Made by a program: the position numbers and the translations under genes. A stretch of DNA of 64,000 nucleotides from Psychrobacillus sp. NEAU-3TGS (GTDB lineage: Bacteria > Bacillota > Bacilli > Bacillales_A > Planococcaceae), in NCBI RefSeq assembly GCF_029955155.1, contig NZ_JAPNOZ010000012.1, forward strand, positions 124,001-188,000. The letters are read 5' to 3'. This document shows, piece after piece, positions 1 to 8,459 of the stretch (within the stretch, counting starts at the first letter, position 1; the number at the start of each line of letters is the position of its first letter). Under the pieces are notes generated by a model. That model did no database searches and was not told the origin of the DNA. It saw only the letters and a list, made by a program, of their open reading frames with translations.

Positions 1-611
1 AAGGACGTCCTCTATATTTGTAAGAATAAAGGACTTGTTATCCTTAAAGGTTTTACCAATAATCCCTTCTCCCACCTTCATCCGCATTTTTTTGATTTCT
101 TCACTAGGTCCACCTGTCCATGCTTTAGGAAATAGGGCATCTAGGTTTGGTTCATACATCCAAAGTACTCCCATATCCGCTGCAGTAATAACAGACAAAG
201 CGTTTTCTAATATTTTTTTAATAAATCATCTAAATCTTCCAGTATGGATATATCACGAATGCTTTCCATCACTTTATTCCTAATATATTTTTCTCTATCT
301 AGCATTACTTGCAAGTAATGTAAATCTATGATCATTTTAAGCTCTCGCATGCTCTCCTTCTTTAATACCGAAGACTCGCTAAGTCTGAAGACAATACTTG
401 TATGATTGGGATAATCATAGTAAATATCAGTGTAATTTTCATAGGTATGTATTTTTTCATCGGAAAATCTCCTTGGTGTAGGAGTCTCTTTGTCAAAATG
501 ATTAGAGAGAACAAGAGAAAAATCCAATCCTTTTATACCTTGCCACAATTGAAAATGGGTAAGGCAACAGTCATCGATTAAAAATCGTTTAATTTTCAGC
601 AAGGTTTCCAC
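1..611 (-). pseudogene. GAF-domain transcriptional regulator, 3' end outside window, frameshifted
   Basis: The gene runs leftward off the window edge. The first 134 residues come from the frame starting at 611 and end in DLDDLLKKY-stop. Adding one base to the A7 run (T7 at 213-219 on the plus strand) lets the frame continue as LLKKILENALSVITAADMG and on through VGEGIIGKTF, which is typical of a GAF sensory domain. The DNA-binding part lies outside the window; a PucR/CdaR-type helix-turn-helix or a sigma-54 AAA+ domain would both fit. It diverges from the MFS/M20 pair at 749-3435 and probably controls it (inference). The break may be a sequencing deletion. Confidence 0.6.
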
Positions 612-676
612 TTTTTTTCAACCTCCACAAGGACTATGTAGAACTCAACATAAATTATGTGATTATTATATAGGAA

Positions 677-689
677 CAAACATTGTTTG
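677..689. promoter_or_regulatory. Small inverted repeat in divergent intergenic region
   Basis: CAAAC-ATT-GTTTG is a perfect 5-bp inverted repeat between the divergent GAF regulator and the MFS gene. The position would suit an operator, but short palindromes arise often by chance in AT-rich DNA. Confidence 0.2.
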
Positions 690-748
690 AATAGTACAAA
701 TTTTTTATACTCAAATAGAATTCAATAAATTTCGTAAGGAGGGACGAA

Positions 749-1977
749 ATGGAGTCCAAGTTATTAAAGAACTGGAAGTATGTCATTATCATCTTACTTT
801 TTTTAGGATGGTCAATTGGAAACTTTGATCGCTTTTTTATGAACTATGCGATTTTGGATATTTCAAAGGATCTCCAATTGAGCACTTCCCAGACAGGGAT
901 TGTGTTAAGCAGTTTTTTGCCGGCTATGCCATAATGCAGATTCCAGGCGGGTGGCTGGCCGATCGTTTTGGTTTCCGAAAGATTATTATTATAGCCGTAT
1001 TTGCTTGGTCCGTTTTCACAATTTTGTCGGGAATGGCATGGTCCTTCATGTCCTTAATCCTTATTCGATTTCTTTTTGGACTTGGAGAAGGTAGCTTTTT
1101 TCCAGCAGCTTCAAAAGGTATAGCTAGTTGGTTTCCGCAAAACGAACGAAGTCGTGCCATTTCATTTATGCTTACTTCAGGAACTATTATGGGGGTAATA
1201 ACACCAATAATTGGTACCCAGTCCATGCAAGATATCGGTTGGAGAACGATTTTCTATATTGCCGGTGCCATCGGGATTATATTTACCTTGTTGTACTTCT
1301 TTTTCTTAAAAGAGGGGAAAGGTTTGGCTATAACAAGCAATGAAAACCCTTCCAAAAGTAAAGTATCTTTGAAAGACGTTTTAAAAACTCCGATTATATG
1401 GAATTTGTTTATTGCCTATTTCGCCATTTACGCAGTCCAATGGGGGCTAATGGCATGGATGCCGACCTATTTAGTTGAGGTGCGCCATCTTGACTTAACA
1501 TCTGTTGGGTATATTTCAGCTATTCCAGCGATTGCAGGAATTATTGCAATGCTTGCAAGCGGCTATGTTTTAGATAAATTACCTAAAGGGAAAGACAAGG
1601 TGATTGCAGCCATATTTGCAGTATTAATTGCTGTTTTTCTATATTTAATGGCATATGCGCCAAACATAATGATGTTTGCTGTTTATCAAAGTCTTGTTAC
1701 CGTATTCATGTCATTTAATATAATTTTAATTATTTCTGCACCATTAAAAATGTTATCAGAAGAGGTTGTAGGAACTGCAAATGGGTTCATTAATACCGGT
1801 GCCCAATTTGCTGGTGTCCTTACTCCGATGTTAATAGGATTTTTAGTAGAAGCTTTCGACGGTTCTTATACAGTAGCTTTTATTATGCTCATTATGTTTG
1901 CATTATTGTGTGCTGGATCATTATTTTTAATTCGCCCTAAGAAAGAGGTTCCTTCTTTCGAAAATCTTGTAAGTTAG
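749..1977 (+). pseudogene. MFS transporter (anion:cation symporter type), frameshifted
   Basis: A 12-helix major facilitator protein of about 409 residues if one base is restored. The N-terminal part (749-934) ends in VLSSFLPAMP-stop. Extending the T6 run at 913-918 by one T gives VLSSFFAGYAIMQIPGGW, which joins it to the second frame (934-1977). The total is 1229 bp, exactly one short of a multiple of three. The loop GGWLADRFGFRK is the classic MFS loop 2-3 signature. The start ATG follows a strong AAGGAGG. The M20 amidohydrolase follows 12 bp later, so the pair probably imports and hydrolyses an acidic or N-acyl compound (inference). A sequencing deletion is as likely as a real mutation. 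Confidence 0.8.
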
Positions 1978-1989
1978 GAGATGTAATAA

Positions 1990-3435
1990 GTGACTAATCT
2001 ATCAGAAGAAATTTCAAATTTAATAGACAAGAAGCGTACTTTATTTACACAGCTAAGTGATCAAATATGGGAGTTTGCAGAAACCAGATTTGAGGAATTC
2101 CGTTCAGCTGATCTGCTTTGCGAAGCATTGGAAAAGGAAGGGTTTGCTGTGAAAAGGGGAGTAGCAGGTCTTGAAACAGGCTTTATCGCTTCATATGGAT
2201 CGGGTCATCCGATTATTGCTATTCTCGGTGAATATGATGCCTTGGCTGGTCTAAGCCAACAAGCGCATAGTGATAAGTTTGAACCTATTGTTAAAAATGG
2301 AAATGGTCATGGCTGCGGGCATAATTTGCTAGGGGTAGGTTCATTAGCAGCGGCAGTTGCAGTTAAGGAGTACATGAAGGAACATAAGCTTGCTGGAACT
2401 GTACAATTTTTCGGCTGTCCCGCAGAAGAAAGTGGATACGGGAAAGCATTTATGGCAAGAGATGGCTATTTTAAAGACGTTGATGCTGCCTTCTCATGGC
2501 ATCCTTCGACAATGAATGCTGTGATGCACTCCACTGCTAATGCCGTCATCCACGCACACTTCAAATTTAAAGGAAGAAGTGCACATGCTGCAGCAGCTCC
2601 CCATTTGGGTAGAAGTGCTTTAGATGCTGTCGAGCTAATGAATGTTGGAGTGAATTATATGAGAGAGCATATCGTGGATGAGGCACGTGTTCATTATGCG
2701 GTAACAAACACAGGCGGAATGGCTCCAAACGTAGTTCAAGCAGATGCTGAAGTGACCTATTTAATCCGTGCGCCTAAACCAGATCAAGTAAGGGACCTGT
2801 ACGATCGAGTAGCAGATTGTGCCCGTGGTGCAGCACTTATGACACAAACAAAATTAGATTTTGAAATTCAAGGTTCGTGTCATAACTTAATTCCCAACTT
2901 GACGCTTGAGAAAGTAATGCACGAGCATATGCAACAATTAGGTTTTCCCGCTGTGAGTGAAAACGATATAAAGTTTACACAAGCTATTTATGAAACATTG
3001 ACTGAGGAGGAAAAGCATACTGCAGCATTGCAGAGTGGTAAAAAGATGGCTGTCCAATTAGCGGAACGACCAATTGCTGACTTTGTTGTTCCTTTTTCAG
3101 AGAAAGAAACATTTATGGGAGGTTCAACCGATGTAGCCGATGTTAGCTGGAATGTTCCTACCGCGCAATGTGTAACTTCTACATGGGCATTTGGAACCCC
3201 GTTTCATACTTGGCAGGCTGTGGCACAAGGTAAAACAGAATATGCCCATGATGCCATGTTATTAGCTGGAAAAGCAATAGCGTGTACGGCTATTACGGCC
3301 CTCCAAAAACCAGACTTACTTGAAAATGCTAAGAAAGAGCTAGCAGAAAGATTGGATGGAGAAACTTATACAGCCCTAATTCCAAAAGAGCTTACTCCAA
3401 TGCAATACAAACAAAAGGAATATCAAACAATTTGA
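1990..3435 (+). CDS. M20 family amidohydrolase, AbgB-like
   Basis: A 481-residue zinc amidohydrolase of the M20 peptidase family, closest in pattern to p-aminobenzoyl-glutamate hydrolase subunit B (AbgB). Metal and catalytic landmarks include GHGCGHN near residue 107, PAEESGYGK near 145 and a SWHPS segment near 170. KGRSAHAAAAPHLGRSALDA begins the dimerisation domain. The start is GTG at 1990, with AGGAG 9 bp upstream. It follows the MFS gene by 12 bp, which argues for one operon: transporter plus hydrolase. The natural substrate is unknown; N-acyl or p-aminobenzoyl amino acids are the family's usual substrates. Length matches AbgB. Confidence 0.85.
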   Translation: MTNLSEEISNLIDKKRTLFTQLSDQIWEFAETRFEEFRSADLLCEALEKEGFAVKRGVAGLETGFIASYGSGHPIIAILGEYDALAGLSQQAHSDKFEPIVKNGNGHGCGHNLLGVGSLAAAVAVKEYMKEHKLAGTVQFFGCPAEESGYGKAFMARDGYFKDVDAAFSWHPSTMNAVMHSTANAVIHAHFKFKGRSAHAAAAPHLGRSALDAVELMNVGVNYMREHIVDEARVHYAVTNTGGMAPNVVQADAEVTYLIRAPKPDQVRDLYDRVADCARGAALMTQTKLDFEIQGSCHNLIPNLTLEKVMHEHMQQLGFPAVSENDIKFTQAIYETLTEEEKHTAALQSGKKMAVQLAERPIADFVVPFSEKETFMGGSTDVADVSWNVPTAQCVTSTWAFGTPFHTWQAVAQGKTEYAHDAMLLAGKAIACTAITALQKPDLLENAKKELAERLDGETYTALIPKELTPMQYKQKEYQTI

Positions 3436-3486
3436 GGGTAGAAGCGTATTTAATAAAGTAAAAATGAACGATTCATTTTAAGCTTT

Positions 3487-3811
3487 GAGGCGGAAGCAGT
3501 AGAGTTAGTTGTAAAATCAGGAAATTTAGTTGTAATTTCGAAGGATTTAGTTGTAAAAACTGTTGGTTTAGTTGTAAAAGGATAAAATATCCAATAAATC
3601 TATCTGTTTTCCCTTCCAATAATGAGCTTTTAAGTGGAAACTGTAGAGATAGTTGTAAAAAAGGGAGTTTTAGTTGTAATTTCGAAGGATTTAGTTGTAA
3701 AAACTGTTGGTTTAGTTGTAAAAGGATAAAATATCCAATTGATCCATCTGTTTTCCCTTCCAATAATGAGCTTTAAGGCGGAAGCAGTAGAGTTAGTTGT
3801 AAAATCGGGAG
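3487..3811. repeat. Intergenic tandem repeat, 144-bp period, with TTAGTTGTAA cores
   Basis: This stretch has no gene. A unit of exactly 144 bp is repeated about 2.2 times: the core TTAGTTGTAA occurs at 3505, 3526, 3547, 3568, 3670, 3691, 3712 and 3793, with a one-base variant at 3649. Matching cores lie 144 bp apart. Within each unit the cores are spaced about 21 bp, roughly two helical turns. Open reading frames on the minus strand here only translate the repeat and are not credible genes. A related pair of cores is at 46488-46520. Confidence 0.9.
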
Positions 3812-3876
3812 TTTTACTGTTAGCCATCTCATAAATAAATAGGAACAGGCTAGAGCATAACTAGCTTCAGATATAG

Positions 3877-3917
3877 AAAAAAGAGAAATTGAGGCCACTC
3901 AATTTCTCTTTTTTCTT
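3877..3917 (+). terminator. Strong bidirectional intrinsic terminator
   Basis: A 17-bp perfect stem (arms 3877-3893 and 3898-3914, AAATTGAG/CTCAATTT at the top) around a GCCA loop. It has A-rich and T-rich flanks, so it works on both strands. It probably closes the MFS/M20 operon after the repeat. Confidence 0.85.
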
Positions 3918-3974
3918 TATTACACGTTTAGCCTTCAAGAATTCAAAAATTTTATATACAACGGAGGTGGAGGA

Positions 3975-4010
3975 ATGATGAAGAAGATAAGAGGAGAATT
4001 TAGGATATAA
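3975..4010 (+). CDS. Possible 11-residue leader peptide
   Basis: An unusually strong GGAGGTGGAGG lies just upstream of ATGATG, which opens an 11-codon frame (MMKKIRGEFRI) ending 100 bp before the symporter gene at 4111. It could be a translated leader, the remnant of a small transporter subunit, or chance. No function is assigned. Confidence 0.25.
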   Translation: MMKKIRGEFRI

Positions 4011-4110
4011 ATTGACTAAGTTTGTTAAAAAAATTAATAAGAAGACATAAATAAATTACATTTGGATAGTTTAAGACTAAGATCAATTAATCAACAAGGA
4101 GGCTTTTCGA

Positions 4111-5601
4111 TTGGATGATAATAACAATCATAAGAGGCCAAAATTAAAAAGAAAATCGAAACCAAAGTTGAAAAAAGAAGAAATTACCATTGTTGACACA
4201 AATACCGCACGCAAAGCTGTCTTTGCAACTGCTGTTGGGAATGGGATGGAATGGTTTGATTTTGGAATTTACTCGTATCTAGCTGTAACAATTGGACAAG
4301 TATTTTTTCCCGAAGTAAGTGGACCCATGCAATTAGTATTTGCTTTTGCAACATTTGCAGTTGCCTTTATTGCTCGACCTATAGGTGGAATTTTCTTTGG
4401 GATGCTTGGAGACCGTTTAGGCCGTAAAAAAGTCTTAGCCATTACCTTGATCATGATGGCCCTGGCCACGTTAAGTATTGGCTTAATCCCAGGTCATGCA
4501 TCTATAGGTTATACTGCCACCGTGCTTTTACTTATTGCTCGTCTCATTCAAGGTTTTTCAGCGGGTGGAGAATATTCGGGTGCTATGACGTTTATTGCTG
4601 AATCCACACCTGATAAAAAAAGAGGTTTTATGTCAAGTGGTCTTGAGGTTGGTACCTTAGTCGGCTATATCGCAGGAGCAGGTCTTGTTACGGCACTTAC
4701 CTATATTTTAGGAGAGGAAACAATGTTAGAATGGGGTTGGCGTATTCCTTTTTTCTTATCGGCCCCTATCGGTTTAATTGGATTTTATTTGCGAAATAAT
4801 TTAGAAGAAACACCTGCATTTGAGGCAATGAAGGAAAGTAAAACGGAAGATGATGATAATAAATCCGTAAAGCATATTTTACAGTTCCATTGGAGAGCAA
4901 TACTTATCGGTATGTTTGTTGTTTTCTTTTATATAGTTGTAAACTATATTGTTTTATCCTATATGCCATCTCATTTAACTGCTGTTCTTGGTTATGGAGA
5001 AGCAGAAGGACTTTTATTAATTGTTATTGTAATGGTTATTATGATTCCGATTGTTCTATTAATGGGCTATTTTAGTGATCGTATTGGAGCAAAGAAGGTA
5101 ATTCAAGGCGGTTTAATCGGGTTGATTCTTTTGAGTATACCTGCGTTTAATTTAATCGGTAGTGGAAATACTGTCCTTGTATTTTTAGGATTGATGATTC
5201 TTGGAATATTTTCTGCTTCTTTCCAGGGGACGATGCCAGCGTTATTACCTTCTCTATTTTTTACGAATGTTCGAAATGGGGCATTGGCGATTACCTTTAA
5301 TATTTCTGCATCGTTATTCGGAGGTACAACACCTTTACTTGTATCTTGGTTAATTAGCAAGACGGCGAATGAAATGGTACCTGCCTACTATGCGATACTT
5401 GCATCTATGGTCGGTCTTGTTGTGGTAACCATCTTTCTAAAAGATACTTCAGGAAAAGCTCTTCGAGGTTCACCGCCAGCGGTTGAAGAGAAAGCTGAAA
5501 TAAAAGAGATTTTAGAAGAACCAGAAGAAGCGTTATGGTGGCACGAAGAAAAGAAAGAAATTGAAGAACGTATTGAAGATAGTTCAGAAGATGGCAAGTA
5601 A
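4111..5601 (+). CDS. MFS metabolite:H+ symporter (ProP/MHS type)
   Basis: A 496-residue permease of the metabolite:proton symporter branch of the MFS (relatives include ProP, ShiA and KgtP). The MHS signatures are visible: GNGMEWFDFGIYSY in helix 1, GDRLGRKKVLA in loop 2-3, and RLIQGFSAGGEYSGA in helix 4. An unusual lysine-rich N-terminus (about 28 residues) and a glutamate-rich C-terminus (about 45 residues) flank the 12 helices and should be cytoplasmic. The start is TTG at 4111, 7 bp after AAGGAGG; the ATG at 4115 is out of frame. Apparently monocistronic. Substrate unknown: osmolytes, citrate or dicarboxylates are typical for the family. Confidence 0.85.
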   Translation: MDDNNNHKRPKLKRKSKPKLKKEEITIVDTNTARKAVFATAVGNGMEWFDFGIYSYLAVTIGQVFFPEVSGPMQLVFAFATFAVAFIARPIGGIFFGMLGDRLGRKKVLAITLIMMALATLSIGLIPGHASIGYTATVLLLIARLIQGFSAGGEYSGAMTFIAESTPDKKRGFMSSGLEVGTLVGYIAGAGLVTALTYILGEETMLEWGWRIPFFLSAPIGLIGFYLRNNLEETPAFEAMKESKTEDDDNKSVKHILQFHWRAILIGMFVVFFYIVVNYIVLSYMPSHLTAVLGYGEAEGLLLIVIVMVIMIPIVLLMGYFSDRIGAKKVIQGGLIGLILLSIPAFNLIGSGNTVLVFLGLMILGIFSASFQGTMPALLPSLFFTNVRNGALAITFNISASLFGGTTPLLVSWLISKTANEMVPAYYAILASMVGLVVVTIFLKDTSGKALRGSPPAVEEKAEIKEILEEPEEALWWHEEKKEIEERIEDSSEDGK

Positions 5602-5728
5602 ATTTAAAAAATGAATGGTTTTTTTTATTAAATTTAAGAAGATGACAATCATATACTAGAAGTAAGGGCCATTTTTGCTACTTTATTAATGAGAAGATGT
5701 AGATATGAATAATTTCTTATATCTTATA

Positions 5729-5765
5729 AAGGTCTACCTAGTTTCTTTGCATGGTAGACCCTTAT
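5729..5765 (-). terminator. Candidate hairpin after the anti-sigma gene
   Basis: GGTCTACC/GGTAGACC arms around a 14-nt loop lie directly downstream of the minus-strand sigma/anti-sigma operon. The flanking T content is weak (TTTATAAG on the minus strand), so this may be a terminator or only an mRNA-end stem. Confidence 0.45.
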
Positions 5766-5774
5766 GAGAAAATT

Positions 5775-6890
5775 TTAGTTTTTATTTATTGGAACTTGAA
5801 TGGATTCAATGGTATAAGGTTCCATAACTGGTACGAGGGGACCTTCCCCTTTTGAATTAGGATTATCTACTTTCATCACATGCACGATTGGTGTTATCGT
5901 AAGAGTGGTTGCTGCCTCGTCGAAAACAGTTGTCGTAATCCTTGGATAACTTTTGTGGTTAACATCAAAATCAGTACTGTGACCAGTATCACGGTAATGA
6001 ACATAGTTATATTCTTTTCCTAAATTATCGGATATCAAGTATTCGATTTGGACGCCTCTCATTTCTTCCTCCTCTTGTGAAACTAGTCGTTCGTTCACTA
6101 GTTCCGACAGATAGACGGTAGAAGAAATGGGAGTTTGCGTTAATTTCGTTAATTCAACTTCAATTCCTTCATCTTCGGTGGAAAATTCATTAGCAGCATA
6201 TTTTTTTGTTTTATTATCTAACTTGTTTAATGAAAATTGAAAAGTCCAGTCTCCGAACGTTTCTTGTTCAACATTATTTAAATTACGTACAGAATCACCT
6301 GCCCATGTAACTTTAATAGCATCTGGTTTAGTTCCTTTGAGTAATTGATAGATATATACTACAGCGTATTCATGGTCACTTATTTTTTCTACTATAAAGT
6401 TATGGCCAAACCCATTATATTCATACTGATCTCCAAATTCATCTACAACCATGTTCCCTTCTAAAACAGGTCTCTCGCCCAAATCCTCTTCACTCGTTAT
6501 CGTATAAGCAATTGTTATATTTTCTCCATCATATACTGCATTATTTGCTGTAATACTAATTCCATTACTTTCTTCTGTTATCCCTATATCGGTTGAATAC
6601 TCGTCATATTCCTCAAAAACATAGTATTCATTGTTACTCAATAATTCAAATATGTTACTAATAATTGGTAGCTTTGCGGCCAATGCTGGAAATGTAAGAC
6701 TAATTGTTAAACTAGTAATGACGATAAAGGAGGCTGCAGCTAATAAGAAATAATTTTTCTTTTTTTTCTTTGTTAATATTTTATTAAATATTTTCTTTTG
6801 AATGCGTTTTTGTTCTAGTGCGGAAAGTGGCTTTTCTTCAGATTCACTTACGTTTAACTTTACATTATTTAACTCTTTAAAAATAGACAA
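5775..6890 (-). CDS. DUF4179 domain anti-sigma factor
   Basis: A 371-residue protein with a cytoplasmic N-terminal segment of about 45 residues, one transmembrane helix (about 47-70, YFLLAAASFIVITSLTISL) and a long extracytoplasmic part. The residues after the helix (KLPIISNIFELL) open a DUF4179 domain; a DUF5643-like segment probably follows. This layout is that of membrane anti-sigma factors that hold an ECF sigma factor through the N-terminus. It starts 3 bp after the ECF sigma gene (6894-7430), so the two are translationally coupled partners. The signal it senses is not apparent. Confidence 0.8.
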   Translation of the reverse strand: MSIFKELNNVKLNVSESEEKPLSALEQKRIQKKIFNKILTKKKKKNYFLLAAASFIVITSLTISLTFPALAAKLPIISNIFELLSNNEYYVFEEYDEYSTDIGITEESNGISITANNAVYDGENITIAYTITSEEDLGERPVLEGNMVVDEFGDQYEYNGFGHNFIVEKISDHEYAVVYIYQLLKGTKPDAIKVTWAGDSVRNLNNVEQETFGDWTFQFSLNKLDNKTKKYAANEFSTEDEGIEVELTKLTQTPISSTVYLSELVNERLVSQEEEEMRGVQIEYLISDNLGKEYNYVHYRDTGHSTDFDVNHKSYPRITTTVFDEAATTLTITPIVHVMKVDNPNSKGEGPLVPVMEPYTIESIQVPINKN

Positions 6891-6893
6891 TTT

Positions 6894-7430
6894 TCACACC
6901 CCATCCTTCAATAAAAGAGTTTTCAACTTTTTTCTGCCTCGAGATAGTTTATTATGCACCCACGATTGCTTTACGTTGTATTCCTCAGCAATTTCATTGG
7001 ATGGAACACCTTCCACATAATATTTTTCAAAGATCGCTCGTTCCGTATCGCTCAATTCACTTAAAATAGCGGATAAATCGATTCCACTCGGTTTGAGCGT
7101 TGATTGATGATAGACATGTTCATCAAACTCAAACTTACTGACTTGTCGCTTTGTTTTTTCCGTTTTACGTATATAGTCAATAGCTCGGTATTTGGCAATT
7201 GCAGCAATCCATTGCTTGAACTCATTTTTTCTAGAATCAAATGAATCAATATGGAACCATATTGAAGTGATTACATCTGCCAAGCATTCTTCTGTATCTT
7301 GTTGATTGCCTTTTAAGTATTTTCGAATAATACTATTTAGCAGACCACCATAATTCTGAATAAGATAAGGAATAGTCTGTTCATTTTTTAAGATTATTTG
7401 TTGTACAACGTTTTCATCCGTTATCTTCAC
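6894..7430 (-). CDS. ECF-type RNA polymerase sigma factor
   Basis: A 178-residue sigma-70-family protein of the ECF size class. It has a region 2 (roughly residues 15-95, with KQWIAAIAKYRAIDYIR as the DNA-melting helix) and a region 4 helix-turn-helix (about 125-172, LSDTERAIFEKYYVEG then SNEIAEEYNVKQSWVHNKLS). The start is GTG at 7430, with GGAGAGGT about 8 bp upstream. The downstream anti-sigma gene gives the usual sigma/anti-sigma operon, which is normally autoregulated. Targets are unknown. Confidence 0.88.
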   Translation of the reverse strand: MKITDENVVQQIILKNEQTIPYLIQNYGGLLNSIIRKYLKGNQQDTEECLADVITSIWFHIDSFDSRKNEFKQWIAAIAKYRAIDYIRKTEKTKRQVSKFEFDEHVYHQSTLKPSGIDLSAILSELSDTERAIFEKYYVEGVPSNEIAEEYNVKQSWVHNKLSRGRKKLKTLLLKDGV

Positions 7431-7776
7431 TTCAACCTCTCCCTGTTTGTTTTTGGGTACCCTGCCTATTAATACGTATATAAAATAAGAAACCTATCAA
7501 ATGAAAAATATTAGAACAAGAGCCTGTTGTAATATTTTTTACATTACAATCACTAAATTGTGATAGAGCTCTGTGCTCTGAAATTTGGTATTTATATCTA
7601 TATTACATTTTAAAATAGAAGAATTAGTATCAGTGAGCGTGAGTACGAGAAAATAGAATAAAATTAAATACTGGAAGATTTTTTAATTAGCAGTATTGGA
7701 TTATAGGAAAGATAGAGTATTGAAGGAATGTGAAGGTTATTTGTTTGATTAAAGAAAAAGAATTAATTGGGACGAC

Positions 7777-7816
7777 AAAAAACAGCAGAAGCATATAAGC
7801 TTCCGCTGTTTTTTGT
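7777..7816. terminator. Bidirectional terminator
   Basis: Arms AACAGCAGAAGC/GCTTCCGCTGTT with a short AT loop, flanked by A6 and T6. On the minus strand it lies immediately beyond the stop of the Prli42 gene. The rest of 7431-7776 is AT-rich intergenic DNA in which I see no gene; it should hold the promoter of the sigma operon. Confidence 0.85.
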
Positions 7817-7819
7817 TTC

Positions 7820-7918
7820 TTATTGTAAGACGAAGCTTAATCCAAATAAGAGTGAAGACATTATCATTACAAAAATCATTAGATATACAACAATTTTACG
7901 GAATTTTTGATTGCTCAT
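7820..7918 (-). CDS. prli42: Stressosome-associated protein Prli42
   Basis: A 32-residue single-span membrane peptide (MSNQKFRKIVVYLMIFVMIM and so on). A short basic N-terminus is followed by one hydrophobic helix, the form of Prli42, which anchors the stressosome to the membrane in Listeria and Bacillus. The start at 7918 is set by AAAGGAGAG 6 bp upstream; a longer upstream extension of the same frame lacks a site and is not believed. The gene is shorter than most gene-calling cut-offs. It sits divergently next to the mce gene. Confidence 0.8.
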   Translation of the reverse strand: MSNQKFRKIVVYLMIFVMIMSSLLFGLSFVLQ

Positions 7919-8044
7919 GAAATTCTCTCCTTTAGTATGTACTACCATTTTAACAAAAACGAAAAAAATCACAAGAGGTAGCGAATTTTTTTGGAAATAT
8001 GTACAATAGAATAGAGAATAGTCAAACAGTAAGGGGGCAAAGGG

Positions 8045-8455
8045 ATGGAAAAGGTCGATCATATTGGAATTGCAGTAAAAAGTATAGAAGATTCGCTTCC
8101 ATATTACACAGAAACATTAGGATTGAAACTAATACATATTGAAGAAGTTCCTTCTGAAAAAGTGAGAGTTGCTTTTATTGATAGTGGCAATGTAAAACTC
8201 GAATTACTTCAGCCAATCGATGAATCGAGTGCTGTTCATTCTTTCATTGAAAAAAAAGGTGAAGGTATACATCATGTTGCCTTTGGTGTATCAAATATTC
8301 AAGAACGTTTAGACGATCTGAAAGAAAAAGGGGTAAGACTCATTCAAGAAACTCCAAAAATTGGGGCGGGTGGAGCACAAGTTGCATTCATTCATCCTAA
8401 AGCATCTGGCGGGGTTTTATATGAGCTTTGTGATAAAACAGGGGGAGTGAAGTAA
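8045..8455 (+). CDS. mce: Methylmalonyl-CoA epimerase (YqjC-like)
   Basis: A 136-residue vicinal-oxygen-chelate (glyoxalase-fold) protein. Metal ligands typical of methylmalonyl-CoA epimerase are visible: H near residue 5 (DHIGIAVKSIEDSL), H near 76 (GEGIHHVAFGVSNI) and E near 128 (GGVLYELC). It interconverts the (R) and (S) forms of methylmalonyl-CoA. The carboxyltransferase gene begins 4 bp downstream, so the two are co-transcribed and probably serve propionyl-CoA and branched-chain metabolism. The start ATG follows AAGGGGGCAAAGGG. Confidence 0.88.
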   Translation: MEKVDHIGIAVKSIEDSLPYYTETLGLKLIHIEEVPSEKVRVAFIDSGNVKLELLQPIDESSAVHSFIEKKGEGIHHVAFGVSNIQERLDDLKEKGVRLIQETPKIGAGGAQVAFIHPKASGGVLYELCDKTGGVK

Positions 8456-8459
8456 ACTA

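Noticed and set aside
3473-3827. Minus-strand frames of 65-96 codons in the repeat array
   Set aside because: They only translate the 144-bp repeat (periodic FTTK/LQLN patterns), have no ribosome binding site and no plausible fold.
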